From Nakamurella sp. A5-74 (GTDB lineage: Bacteria > Actinomycetota > Actinomycetes > Mycobacteriales > Nakamurellaceae), in contig NZ_CP159218.1 in NCBI RefSeq assembly GCF_040438885.1, forward strand, positions 868,001 through 932,000: a DNA stretch of 64,000 nucleotides, read 5' to 3'. A model generated the notes under the pieces. That model was not told where the DNA came from. It saw only the letters and a list, made by a program, of their open reading frames with translations, and ran no database searches. Positions within the stretch are counted from its first letter, which is position 1. Each line of letters begins with the position of its first letter. Both the position numbers and the translations under genes were made by a program. Positions 55,709 through 64,000 of this stretch are shown here, in pieces.

Positions 55709-57135
55709 GCGCCAACGACGGTGGTCTGGTCCTGAGATCCCGACAGGGTCGTGGGGTGTTGGCCGCGACCATCCTGGGCAGCGGGATGGCCATGCTCGAC
55801 GGCACCGTCGTGGGCGTCGCGCTGCCCCGCATCGGCAGCGACCTGGGTGCCGGACTCACCGCGCTGCAGTGGACGGTCAACGCGTACACCCTCAGCCTTG
55901 CCGGGCTGCTGCTGCTCGGCGGCTCGCTGGGCGATCATCTGGGTCGCCGCCGGGTCTACGTCATCGGGATCGTGTGGTTCACGATCGCCTCGATCGGGTG
56001 TGCGGTGGCCCCGAACGTGGGCGTGCTGATCGGGATGCGGTTGCTCCAGGGAGTCGGGGCGGCGCTGCTCACGCCCGGCTCGCTGGCGATTCTCGAGGCG
56101 GTGTTCCGACGGGAGGATCGGGCGGCCGCTGTCGGGTCGTGGTCCGGGCTCGGCGGCATCGCCACCGCGATCGGTCCGGTGGTCGGCGGGGTGCTGGTCG
56201 GGGTGGCGCCTTGGGGCTGGCGACTGATCTTTCTGATCAACATCCCGTTGGCGGTGATCGTCATCTGGTTGGCGGGGCGCCACATTCCCGAGACCAGGGA
56301 CGACGAGGCGGACCCGCACTACGACGTCCGGGGCGTCCTGCTCGCTGCCGCGGGCCTCGGGCTCACCGTCTATGCCCTCACCGAGGGCGCGAGCAGACAG
56401 TGGCCGTCCGTCCTCGTCGTGCTGCTCGTCGCCGGCGTCGTGCTGCTCGCCGGGTTCGTCCTGGTCGAGGCGCGCGGGCGTCACCCGATGATGCCGCTGT
56501 CGCTGTTCCGGGAACGGCAGTTCACCGCCGCCAACGTCGTCACCTTCGTGGTGTACGGCGCGCTCGGTGGAGCATTGTTCCTGATTCCGGTTCAGCTGCA
56601 ACGGGTCTCAGGCTTCACACCGGTCGCCGCAGGGAGTGCGCTACTGCCGGTGACGGTGATCATGCTGCTGCTCTCGGCACGGGCGGGCAGGCTGGCCACC
56701 CGGATCGGACCTCGTGTTCCGATGACGGTCGGACCGATCGCCGCGGGAATCGGCCTCGTGCTGTTGCTCCGGGTCGACATCGACGCGTCGTACTGGGCCG
56801 ACGTGCTGCCCGCCGTGATCGTCTTCGGCCTGGGACTCGCGGCCACCGTCGCTCCGCTGACGGCCACCGCCCTCGCCTCTGCCCCGCCCCGGCAGGTGGG
56901 CATCGCGTCTGCTGTGAACAACGACATCGCGCGGGTCGCCGGGTTGCTCGCGGTGGCCGTACTGCCGGGGCTGGCCGGCATCACTCCCGTTGCCTACGAC
57001 CGGCCGTCCGAGCTGTCCGCCGGGTTCCACCACGCCATGCTGATCTCGAGTGGGCTCTGCGTCCTGGGTGGACTGCTCGCCCTGGTGCTCGTGGCAGGAC
57101 GCGAGCAGTCCCCGGTGACACCGGCTCAGCTGTAG
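55705..57135 (+). CDS. MFS transporter, DHA2 (14-helix) family
   Basis: The 476-residue transporter has MFS signatures MLDGTVVGVALPRIGSDLGA, GGSLGDHLGRRRVYVIG and GGIATAIGPVVGGVLV, with about 14 hydrophobic segments. GTG 55705 overlaps the HxlR stop; the longer upstream frame is a shadow of the HxlR gene. DHA2 members export drugs by proton antiport. Substrate not predictable. Confidence 0.88.
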   Translation: MSANDGGLVLRSRQGRGVLAATILGSGMAMLDGTVVGVALPRIGSDLGAGLTALQWTVNAYTLSLAGLLLLGGSLGDHLGRRRVYVIGIVWFTIASIGCAVAPNVGVLIGMRLLQGVGAALLTPGSLAILEAVFRREDRAAAVGSWSGLGGIATAIGPVVGGVLVGVAPWGWRLIFLINIPLAVIVIWLAGRHIPETRDDEADPHYDVRGVLLAAAGLGLTVYALTEGASRQWPSVLVVLLVAGVVLLAGFVLVEARGRHPMMPLSLFRERQFTAANVVTFVVYGALGGALFLIPVQLQRVSGFTPVAAGSALLPVTVIMLLLSARAGRLATRIGPRVPMTVGPIAAGIGLVLLLRVDIDASYWADVLPAVIVFGLGLAATVAPLTATALASAPPRQVGIASAVNNDIARVAGLLAVAVLPGLAGITPVAYDRPSELSAGFHHAMLISSGLCVLGGLLALVLVAGREQSPVTPAQL

Positions 57136-57446
57136 CGGTGACTCTTCTCGGGGTGACCTGACTCGCGGGTGCATGCCCGACCGTTCATCGACTTGTGGCC
57201 GCAGCGCTCCTCCTCGGGCGCGGCAGCGGAAGTCGGGGGCGTCGGAGCGGGAGCTGCCTTCGCTGACGGCGCAGCCTTGGCCCGAGCCTGCCCGGTCTTC
57301 GGCGAAGTGGTGACCGCAGCTCCAGGAACCGCCGCCGCGGCAGGCACCTCATCAGGGGCCGGGGATTCACGGCGGCTCGGGGCGCTGAGGCTGGTCCGGG
57401 CGTACTTCGCTTCCCGCATCGCGCGCATGGCATCGCTCTTGCTCAT
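57126..57446 (-). CDS. Small protein with C-terminal Cys/His motif
   Basis: The 106-residue protein has a charged N-terminus (MSKSDAMRAMREAKYARTS), a long Ala/Pro/Thr linker and a compact C-terminus CGHKSMNGRACTRESGHPEK followed by SHRYS. Two Cys and three or four His could bind a metal. I have seen similar tails in actinomycete proteins but know no function. Its last ten bases overlap the end of the convergent MFS gene. Confidence 0.6.
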   Translation of the reverse strand: MSKSDAMRAMREAKYARTSLSAPSRRESPAPDEVPAAAAVPGAAVTTSPKTGQARAKAAPSAKAAPAPTPPTSAAAPEEERCGHKSMNGRACTRESGHPEKSHRYS

Positions 57447-57648
57447 CGTCCACCCATGTCCTGCAGCTTAGGACGTCCCACCGACACGTCGTCGACAACC
57501 GGCTCACACCGCGGTGAGGACCATCGGCGGACGGGCGTGGGTGCGTCCATTGCCCCGCAATCGACCGGCGCTGAACGGTCTCGCCGTGCCAGCCGTATCC
57601 ACTCCTGACGCCGGCAACAGTTGCCGACCCCGATCGGGAGGTTTTCCC

Positions 57649-58527
57649 ATGTCCACGTTGATCCGCAAGGCCACCGCCGTCTGCGCCGCTGCCGTGCTGG
57701 CTGGCGCCGTGGCACCCGTGGCAGCAGCGAGCCCGGCAGCACAGCCGGCCTCCAGCACGCCGACCACCTTCACCACGACCGGTACCGCCATCGGTCTCTC
57801 GGCGAGCGGTAAGTCTCTCTCCGTCTTCGCCCTGTCCCTCCCGACGCTGGCCCTTCCGCTCGGCCGGATCAGCGGTCTGAGCGGCGACAGTCGCCTGGTG
57901 GGCATCGACTACCGCGTCCAGGACAACACCGTCTACGGCGTCGGCAACCGCGGCGGCATCTACACCTTCGCCCTGCGGAAGACCAAGGCCAGCAAGGTCT
58001 TCCAGCTGACCGTTCCGCTGGTCGGCACGCACTTCGGCGTCGACTTCAACCCGTCGGCCGACCGCCTGCGGGTGATCAGCGACACCGGACAGAACCTGAG
58101 GCACAACGTGAACGCTGGCGGCGTCACGCTCATCGACGTCCCCCTCACCCTGAACGGCGCCGCGGCCACCGGCGTCACCGCGGCCGCGTATGTCAACAAT
58201 GATCTGGTCGCGAGCACGGCGACCGTGCTCTACGACATCGACACCCGCAATGACACGCTCGTCGAGCAGACCCCGGCGAACGACGGGACCCTCAAGACCC
58301 TCGGCGCGTTGCGCACGTCAGCGGGGTCCGTCGCCGGCTTCGACATTGCGACGACCGTCGACTCGGCCGGGGCCGCTGTCGGCAACGCCGGCTGGGTCAC
58401 CCTGCGCGCGCCGAAGGCGAAGAACTCGACGCTCTACAAGATCGATCTCGGAACCGGCAGGCTGCAGACCGTCGGCCGCTTCCTGCTGGCCGACGTCGCC
58501 GATCTTGCGATCATCCAGCCGCGATGA
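57649..58527 (+). CDS. Secreted DUF4394 domain protein
   Basis: The 292-residue protein starts at ATG 57649 after GGGAGG. The signal peptide MSTLIRKATAVCAAAVLAGAVAPVAAAS precedes a DUF4394 domain of beta-propeller character (GLSGDSRLVGIDYRVQDNTV, HFGVDFNPSADRLRVISDTG, DLVASTATVLYDIDTRND). Such proteins are exported; their role is unknown. A strong terminator follows. Confidence 0.85.
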   Translation: MSTLIRKATAVCAAAVLAGAVAPVAAASPAAQPASSTPTTFTTTGTAIGLSASGKSLSVFALSLPTLALPLGRISGLSGDSRLVGIDYRVQDNTVYGVGNRGGIYTFALRKTKASKVFQLTVPLVGTHFGVDFNPSADRLRVISDTGQNLRHNVNAGGVTLIDVPLTLNGAAATGVTAAAYVNNDLVASTATVLYDIDTRNDTLVEQTPANDGTLKTLGALRTSAGSVAGFDIATTVDSAGAAVGNAGWVTLRAPKAKNSTLYKIDLGTGRLQTVGRFLLADVADLAIIQPR

Positions 58528-58553
58528 CCTGATGCTCTGAACCCGCACTGGAA

Positions 58554-58584
58554 GGGCCTCCCGGTCGACGAGACCGGGAGGCCC
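58554..58584 (+). terminator. Terminator after the DUF4394 gene
   Basis: GGGCCTCCCGGTC at 58554-58566 pairs perfectly with 58572-58584 around the loop GACGA, 26 bases after the stop. No T-run follows. It also lies at the 3' end of the opposite-strand pseudogene. Confidence 0.8.
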
Positions 58585-58590
58585 TCACCG

Positions 58591-58873
58591 TCAGGTGCGG
58601 CGCTGCACCCCCTCCAGCAGGATCCGGACGGCCGTCGGACCGACCCCGTGGATCGCCAACAGCTCCCGTTCCGGGAGGTCGACCAGGTCGGCGAGGTCGA
58701 GTGCCCGCGCCCGTTCCGCACCGAGATACCGACGATCCCGCCCGGACAGCGCGCGCTCTCAGCAGAACTGCTTGCCGCGCAACCCGCCAACTCGGCAGCC
58801 CGCCGCAGGACGGCTGCTCGTCGGTCTCCGGCAACGCGCTGACGATGCTCCTGACGTCACTCCAACTGGTCAT
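58591..58873 (-). pseudogene. Broken MmcQ/YjbR-like gene joined to a helix-hairpin-helix tail
   Basis: From ATG 58873 the frame reads MTSWSDVRSIVSALPETDEQ then GLPSWRV, a typical MmcQ/YjbR opening. After that the match moves to another frame as RGKQFC, stop, ERALSG, where family members usually have a Trp in place of the stop. The same frame then continues RDRRYLGAERARALDLADLV and ends with PERELLAIHGVGPTAVRILL EGVQRRT, a helix-hairpin-helix end typical of a different small protein. So there is one frameshift, one nonsense codon and apparently a deletion joining two gene remnants. It overlaps the upstream nucleotidyltransferase gene by 17 bases. Confidence 0.6.
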
Positions 58874-59723
58874 CCGGATCCTCGCCTCCGCCGGGCCGGC
58901 CGGCGTCGTCCAGTCGGCGGAGGGTGCCGGCCAGCAGGCCGTCCAGCGGCGCGACGTCGATGAGGGACCGGTGGGGTGCTGCCGCTTCGACCTCGGCCAC
59001 CGTGCGGACGAGGAAGTCCTCGATCACCTGGACGGGCGCAGTGACCTCGGCCTCGCCGGCGCGTCGTTTTCGCTGCAGCAGTTCTCGGATGGCCGCCAGC
59101 ACGACCGGATCGGTCACCTGTCGGTCCACCAGGTCTTCGAAGACCATCGGCGCCCGCGTCCCGTGCTGCTGGATCCACGAGGCGGCCAGCAACGGACGCA
59201 GCGTGTAGAAGTACCGCTTGAACTTGACCTGCTCGACGCCGACGACCGAGCGCAGGTGCTTGCGGGCCATGTGCAGGTAGTGGTGGTAGGTCCGATCCGG
59301 CCGGTGCGCGGTCTCCGCTGCCGCCACGAGTTCAGCCACGAACTGCTCATCGGCGCGATAGCGGATCGGTGAGTGCAGCCACTCGAACAGGGTCGCGTTC
59401 CCGCGGCCGAGCAGGCGAAGGGCCTTGCGCAGATCCCACCCGCTGACGTCATAGGTGGCATCGACCGGCAGTTCGATCACGTCACGGCGGGCGGACACCC
59501 GCAGGTACTCATCCAGTCGACCGGCGTACAGGAAACGCACGTCGTAGTCACTGTCCGGGGACGCGAAACCCCAACCGCGGCTGCCGGACTCGCAGGCGAA
59601 CAGGATCCGGACGTCGTGATCCCGTTCGACTCGGGCGAGCGTGTCCATGATCCGGGCCCGGACCACCGGATCGACCGGATGTCGTTCATCCTCCGGTGCC
59701 GGCCAGATCTCGTCGCCCGGCAC
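58857..59723 (-). CDS. Nucleotidyltransferase, YcgL/RlaP-like
   Basis: The 288-residue protein carries the minimal nucleotidyltransferase motif CESGSRGWGFASPDSDYDVR with its paired Asp residues near residue 45, followed by long helices (YHHYLHMARKHLRSVVG, YFYTLRPLLAASWIQQHG). This fits the predicted YcgL/RNA-ligase-associated nucleotidyltransferase group. Substrate unknown; RNA or nucleotide transfer is inferred from the fold. It follows glyA by three bases on the same strand but functional linkage is unclear. Confidence 0.75.
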   Translation of the reverse strand: MPGDEIWPAPEDERHPVDPVVRARIMDTLARVERDHDVRILFACESGSRGWGFASPDSDYDVRFLYAGRLDEYLRVSARRDVIELPVDATYDVSGWDLRKALRLLGRGNATLFEWLHSPIRYRADEQFVAELVAAAETAHRPDRTYHHYLHMARKHLRSVVGVEQVKFKRYFYTLRPLLAASWIQQHGTRAPMVFEDLVDRQVTDPVVLAAIRELLQRKRRAGEAEVTAPVQVIEDFLVRTVAEVEAAAPHRSLIDVAPLDGLLAGTLRRLDDAGRPGGGEDPDDQLE

Positions 59724-59726
59724 GAT

Positions 59727-61073
59727 TCAGCCCAGGGTCGGGTACAGCGGGAAGCGCGCGGCGACGGCACTCACCCTGGCCCGCAACGAATTCGCGAGAG
59801 CGTCGTCGAGTTCACCGGCCGGGGCGATGAGTGCGGTGGCGATGATGTCGGCGACCTCGGCGAACGCTGCGTCGTCCAGTCCGCGGGTGGCCAGCGCCGG
59901 CGTGCCGATCCGCAGGCCGGACGTCACCATCGCCGGACGGGGGTCGAAGGGCACCGCGTTGCGGTTGACGGTGACGCCGACCGAGTGCAGCCGGTCCTCG
60001 GCCTGCTTGCCGTCCAGGTCGGAGTGGCGCAGATCGACCAGCACCAGGTGCACCTCTGTGCCGCCGGTCAGCACGGACACCCCAGCCGCGCTGACGTCGT
60101 CCGCAGACAGCCGCTCCGCGAGCGCCTTCGCGCCGTCGAGCGTGCGTTGGGCGCGCTCGATGAACGACGGGTCCTGCGCCATCTTGAAGGCCACGGCCTT
60201 GGCGGCGATCACGTGCTCGAGAGGCCCGCCCTGCTGGCCGGGGAAGACTGCCGAGTTGATCTTCTTGGCGAGGTCGGCCTCGTTGGTCAGGATGACGCCG
60301 CCGCGGGGGCCGCCGAGTGTCTTGTGCGTGGTCGTGGTGGTGACGTGGGCGTGTGGCACGGGTGACGGGTGGACCCCGGCAGCGACCAACCCGGCGAAGT
60401 GCGCCATGTCGACCATCAGATAGGCACCGACCTCGTCGGCGATCTCCCGGAACCGGGCGAAGTCGAGCTGCCGCGGGTAGGCGGACCAACCGGCAATGAT
60501 CAGCTTCGGCTGGTGCGTCCGGGCCAGCTCGGCCACCGCGTCCATGTCGATCCGGTGGTCCTCCTTGGACACCTCGTAGGCGACCACGTTGTAGAGCAGG
60601 CCGGAGAAGTTGATCCGCATGCCGTGCGTGAGGTGCCCGCCGTGGGCGAGCGAGAGCCCGAGGATGGTGTCGCCCGGCTTGATCAGGGCCTGCATGACGG
60701 CGGCGTTGGCCTGTGCTCCCGAGTGCGGCTGGACGTTCGCGAAGCCGGCACCGAAGATCTGTTTGATCCGTGCGATGGCCAGCGTCTCGATCTGGTCGAC
60801 GAACTCGCACCCGCCGTAGTAGCGGCGGCCCGGGTAGCCCTCCGCGTACTTGTTGGTGAGCACGCTGCCCTGCGCCTGCATGGCGGCGAGCGGTGCGAAG
60901 TTCTCGGAGGCGATCATCTCCAGGGTCGACTGCTGACGGTGCAGTTCCTGCCCGATCAGCGCCGCGACCTCGGGGTCGGCGACGGCCAGGTCGGCGTCCA
61001 GACCAGGCCACGCCTGGGTCGGACCGGGATCGGTGTGGTCTCTGGCGGCGGGCGCAGTGGGGGTGGAGGTCAC
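59727..61073 (-). CDS. glyA: Serine hydroxymethyltransferase
   Basis: The 448-residue PLP enzyme interconverts serine and glycine with tetrahydrofolate. It has [60 protein letters not shown] and the PLP lysine in [15 protein letters not shown] chose GTG 61073 ([12 protein letters not shown]); the frame is open to 61163 but the extension is atypical. It is divergent from the peptide transporter operon. Confidence 0.95.
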   Translation of the reverse strand: MTSTPTAPAARDHTDPGPTQAWPGLDADLAVADPEVAALIGQELHRQQSTLEMIASENFAPLAAMQAQGSVLTNKYAEGYPGRRYYGGCEFVDQIETLAIARIKQIFGAGFANVQPHSGAQANAAVMQALIKPGDTILGLSLAHGGHLTHGMRINFSGLLYNVVAYEVSKEDHRIDMDAVAELARTHQPKLIIAGWSAYPRQLDFARFREIADEVGAYLMVDMAHFAGLVAAGVHPSPVPHAHVTTTTTHKTLGGPRGGVILTNEADLAKKINSAVFPGQQGGPLEHVIAAKAVAFKMAQDPSFIERAQRTLDGAKALAERLSADDVSAAGVSVLTGGTEVHLVLVDLRHSDLDGKQAEDRLHSVGVTVNRNAVPFDPRPAMVTSGLRIGTPALATRGLDDAAFAEVADIIATALIAPAGELDDALANSLRARVSAVAARFPLYPTLG

Positions 61074-61209
61074 GCAGGCATCGTAACGATCCTGTGTCGG
61101 GGATGGGCGGGCGCTAGGAGATCGGTGAGAAGGACGTTTAGGTTCTGTCCACTGCCGGTTCACCGTGACCCGACGTGCCGGCCCGAACCGAGAGGTTGCA
61201 GCGACAGTG

Positions 61210-63078
61210 CTCAGAACCCAGCGTCATCGGATCCTCACGGCTGGGATGGTGGCGGCTGTTGCTGTCAGCCTCGCCAGCTGTGCGAGCTCCGATCGGAATG
61301 CGGACAGCTCCAACACCCCTGCTCCCGGTACCGGCTCCAGCACGGCCACCACGGCCGATTCGGGAACCGGCAGCCCAGCCACCAGCGGATCCGAGACCGG
61401 CGGATCGGAGACCAGCGGATCGGCGACCGGCGGATCGGAGACCAGCGGATCGGCGACCGGCGGCTCCGAAACCGGCGCGCCCCCCAGCTCGGGAGGCGGC
61501 ACCGGCAACTCCGATGCGACCTTCATCTTCGGTGCAGCTGCAGCCCCCTCGATGTTCGATCCGCTGTACGCCACCGACGGCGAGACCTTCCGCCCGGTCC
61601 GGCAGATGATGGAGGGCCTGGTCGGCTTCAAGTCCGGCACCGCCGACATCGAGCCCAGGCTGGCCGAGTCGTGGGAGCAGACGGCCGACGGCAAGACCTG
61701 GACCTTCAAGATCCGTCAGGGCGTCAAGTTCTCCGACGACACCGCGCTGGATTCCAAGGCGGTCTGCTACAACCTGGACCGCATGTACACCCAGACGGGT
61801 GCCGGCGCCACGCAGGCGCAGTACTGGTCGGACAACATGGGCGGCTTCAAGGGACAGAAGGGCGAGGACGGCAAGGAGGTCCCGTCGCTGTACGTCTCGT
61901 GTACCGCTGACGGCGACAACGCCGTGGTCAAGATCAACCGGGCGACGTCGAAGTTCCCGGCGATCCTGGGTCTGCCGTCGTACTCCATCCAGTCGCCGGC
62001 CGCGCTGGAGAAGTACAAGGCGAACGACGTCAAGGCATCGGGCGAGGCCTTCACCTACCCCGAGTACGCGACCGATCACCCGACCGGCACCGGCCCGTTG
62101 AAGTTCGAGAGCTACGACAAGGCCAACGGCGAGATCACCCTGGTCCGCAACGACGCCTACTGGGGTACCAAGGCCACCGTCGCCAAGCTGATCTTCAAGA
62201 TCATCCCGGACGAGACCGCCCGCAAGCAGGCTCTGCAGTCCGGCAGCATCCAGGGCTACGACCTGCCCAACCCGGCCGACTGGGACTCGCTCAAGGCGGA
62301 CGGCTACAACCTGTTGATCCGTCCGGCCTTCAACGTCCTGTACCTGGGCATCGACCAGAAGAACAACCCCAAACTGCAGGATCTCAAGGTGCGGCAGGCG
62401 ATCGCCTACGCCCTGAACCGGCAGGACTTCGTCGATTCGCAGCTGCCCGAGGGCGCCAAGGTCGCGCTCGAGTACTACCCGGACACCGTCGACGGATACA
62501 CCGAGGACGTCCAGAAGTACGACTACAACCCGGACATGGCCAAGCAGCTGCTGCAGGAGGCCGGCGCCACTGATCTGACGCTGAAGTTCTACTGGCCGAC
62601 CGAGGTCTCCCGTCCGTACATGCCCAGCCCCAAGGACGTCTTCACCGCGTTCTCGGCCGATCTGGAGGCCGTCGGCATCAAGCTGGACGTCACCTCCAAG
62701 CCGTGGAACGGTGGCTACCTCGACGATGTCGACGCCAACCGCCCGGACCTGTTCCTGCTCGGCTGGACCGGTGACTACAACACACCGGACAACTTCATCG
62801 GAAGCTTCTTCTCCGATCCGCTGTCGCGCTTCTACACCAAGGCAGCCCCTTGGGGTGCGACGCTTTCCGCGGAGATCGCGGCGGCCGACACCGAGCCGGA
62901 CGCCACCAAGCGCAACGAGCTGTACGTCGCGCTGAACAAGAAGCTGATGGCCGAGTACCTTCCGGCCATCCCGATCTCGCACGCTCCGCCCGCGCTCGTC
63001 CTGGGCAAGGACATCAGCGGGGTCGTCGCCTCGCCGTTGACCGACGAGGACTACGCGCACGTCGTGGTCGCCGGCTGA
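61210..63078 (+). CDS. Peptide-binding lipoprotein, DppA/OppA family
   Basis: The 622-residue protein has a lipoprotein signal [20 protein letters not shown] ending SLASCASS. I prefer GTG 61210; GTG 61165 is also open. A 70-residue Gly/Ser/Thr linker with [10 protein letters not shown]-type repeats precedes a family 5 solute-binding domain ([61 protein letters not shown]). It captures oligopeptides or similar compounds. The next gene is the DppB-type permease, separated by a perfect hairpin. Confidence 0.9.
   Translation, partial: LRTQRHRILTAGMVAAVAVSLASCASSDRNADSSNTPAPGTGSSTATTADSGTGSPATSGSETGGSETSGSATGGSETSGSATGGSETGAPPSSGGGTGNSDATFIFGAAAAPSMFDPLYATDGETFRPVRQMMEGLVGFKSGTADIEPRLAESWEQTADGKTWTFKIRQGVKFSDDTALDSKAVCYNLDRMYTQTGAGATQAQYWSDNMGGFKGQKGEDGKEVPSLYVSCTADGDNAVVKINRATSKFPAILGLPSYSIQSPAALEKYKANDVKASGEAFTYPEYATDHPTGTGPLKFESYDKANGEITLVRNDAYWGTKATVAKLIFKIIPDETARKQALQSGSIQGYDLPNPADWDSLKADGYNLLIRPAFNVLYLGIDQKNNPKLQDLKVRQAIAYALNRQDFVDSQLPEGAKVALEYYPDTVDGYTEDVQKYDYNPDMAKQLLQEAGATDLTLKFYWPTEVSRPYMPSPKDVFTAFSADLEAVGIKLDVTSKPWNGGYLDDVDANRPDLFLLGWTGDYNTPDNFIGSFFSDPLSRFYTKAAPWGATLSAEIAAADTEPDATKRNELYVALNKKLMAEYLPAIPISHAPPALVLGKDISGVVASPLTDEDYAHVVVAG
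61387..61476 (+). repeat. Six 15-bp tandem repeats encoding a Gly/Ser/Glu/Thr linker
   Basis: Six near-identical 15-bp units (consensus GGATCGGMGACCRGC) fill 61387-61476 inside the lipoprotein gene, alternating two versions that encode GSETS and GSATG. Slippage would change linker length in frame. Confidence 0.85.
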
Positions 63079-63107
63079 GAACTCCAGGGTAGAAACTCAA
63101 TCTGAGT

Positions 63108-63145
63108 GCGGTGGGTGCTGACCCCGACAGGTCAGCACCCACCGC
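63108..63145 (+). promoter_or_regulatory. Perfect 16-bp intercistronic hairpin
   Basis: GCGGTGGGTGCTGACC at 63108-63123 pairs perfectly with 63130-63145 around the loop CCGACA. It lies 29 bases after the binding-protein stop and 26 bases before the permease start, and probably acts as a partial terminator or message stabiliser. Confidence 0.75.
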
Positions 63146-63171
63146 GACCCTGACGAAGGAGTGTCGCGCTC

Positions 63172-64000
63172 TTGCTCCGCTACACCGTGAGGCGACTGGC
63201 CCAACTGGTCGTCGTGCTGATCGTCCTGTCGGTTCTGTTGTTCTTCTGGCTCAGGTCGCTGCCGGGTGGTCCCGACAGCGCCATCTGCGGCGACCGCTGC
63301 AACGCCCAGCAGCGCGCAACTCTCCGCGCGGCGATGGGGCTCGACCAGCCGCTCACCACCCAGTACTTCAAGTACGTCGGCCGCATCCTCGGCGGCGATT
63401 TCGGTACCTCCTCGGCGGTCGAGGCCGGCAGCGATGCCATCGACGTCTTCCTGCACCGCCTCCCGGCCACCATCGAACTGACGATCGGGGCACTGCTCTT
63501 CGCGCTCGTCCTGGGTATTCCGCTCGGCTACTTCACCGCCCGCCGCAAGGGCAGCATCTTCGACAACGTCGGGATCATCGGCTCGCTGGTCGGCATCGCG
63601 GTGCCGGTGTTCTTCCTTGCCTACCTGCTCAAGTACATCTTCGCGGTGAAGCTCGGCTGGCTGCCTGACAGCGGCCGGTCGACCACCGGCATCCACGCGA
63701 CGGACGTGACCGGGTTCTTCGTCCTGGACGGGGTGCTGACCCGGGAGTGGGACGCCTCCTGGGACGCCCTCAAGCACCTGCTGCTGCCCTCGATCGCGCT
63801 CGGGACCATTCCGTTCGCGGTGCTGTTCCGGATCACCAGGGGTGCCGTGCTGGACGTCCAGAACGAGGACTACGTCCGTACCGCGGAAGCGAAGGGGCTC
63901 AAGACCTCCACCATCCGCAGCCGCCACATCCTGCGCAACGCCCTGCTGCCGGTCGTCACGGTCGCCGGCCTGCAGGTCGGCGCGCTGCTCGGCGGCGCGG
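63172..64000 (+). CDS. DppB-type peptide ABC permease, cut by window end
   Basis: The frame begins at TTG 63172, ten bases after AAGGAG, and runs off the right edge after 276 codons. The N-terminus LRYTVRRLAQLVVVLIVLSV is the typical first helix of DppB/OppB permeases. Further segments include TIELTIGALLFALVLGIPLG, and EDYVRTAEAKGLKTSTI is the EAA loop that contacts the ATPase. It should be followed by a DppC-type permease and ATPase genes outside the window. Confidence 0.88.
   Translation, partial: MLRYTVRRLAQLVVVLIVLSVLLFFWLRSLPGGPDSAICGDRCNAQQRATLRAAMGLDQPLTTQYFKYVGRILGGDFGTSSAVEAGSDAIDVFLHRLPATIELTIGALLFALVLGIPLGYFTARRKGSIFDNVGIIGSLVGIAVPVFFLAYLLKYIFAVKLGWLPDSGRSTTGIHATDVTGFFVLDGVLTREWDASWDALKHLLLPSIALGTIPFAVLFRITRGAVLDVQNEDYVRTAEAKGLKTSTIRSRHILRNALLPVVTVAGLQVGALLGGA

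Overview
The window is high-GC DNA with dense, short-spaced genes, GTG/TTG starts, many ATGA/GTGA stop-start overlaps, a HelD/HelR-type RNA polymerase motor, DUF6328, EcsC-like and KTSC genes, and a SAM riboswitch ahead of metB. This fits a free-living, saprophytic actinomycete; a Nakamurella-like lineage is only a guess. No rRNA, phage, transposase or CRISPR array was seen.

Layout. 1-3.3 kb: a truncated lipoprotein gene, then helR. 3.4-13.6 kb: a catabolic island with a HutC-type GntR regulator, a class II aldolase/short-chain dehydrogenase fusion, and a minus-strand operon mtnA, sugar-binding lipoprotein, RbsA-like ATPase, RbsC-like permease, mtnK. The same 13-bp palindrome lies upstream of the fusion gene and of mtnA. 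The enzymes read as kinase, isomerase, aldolase, dehydrogenase for an imported 5-substituted ribose (5-methylthioribose or 5-deoxyribose). 13.6-15.5 kb: EcsC-like and YeiH-like genes. 15.7-24.6 kb: a second sugar locus with a DeoR regulator, a secreted GH2-LamG glycosidase and a YtfQRT-YjfF-type importer, possibly for galactofuranose. 24.9-30 kb: a small membrane protein, DUF6328, tgt, a YhhQ-type queuosine-precursor transporter, a hypothetical, a VOC protein, gluQ and tRNA-Ser(GGA); tgt, yhhQ and gluQ together point to queuosine salvage.

30-42.7 kb: an ABC-2 exporter pair, SRP RNA, a 1950-residue secreted amylase-pullulanase, a Tat-exported phosphoesterase and dnaX. 42.7-45.4 kb: metB behind a SAM riboswitch, ddaH, and a block of extragenic repeats. 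45.4-52.6 kb: the C-terminal remnant of a DUF2961/GH172-like gene, then an FCD-type GntR operon (lipoprotein, two permeases, enolase-superfamily dehydratase, SDR, DapA-family aldolase) that looks like non-phosphorylative sugar-acid catabolism. 52.8-64 kb: metY with a CoA-binding partner, a VOC / HxlR-MFS divergent pair, a small Cys/His protein, a DUF4394 exported protein, a broken MmcQ-like gene, a nucleotidyltransferase, glyA, and the first two genes of a peptide ABC importer, the second cut by the window end.

Several binding-protein genes are followed by strong hairpins before their transport genes and carry linkers encoded by short tandem DNA repeats. The best candidate for a little-described system is the 3.4-13.6 kb island.
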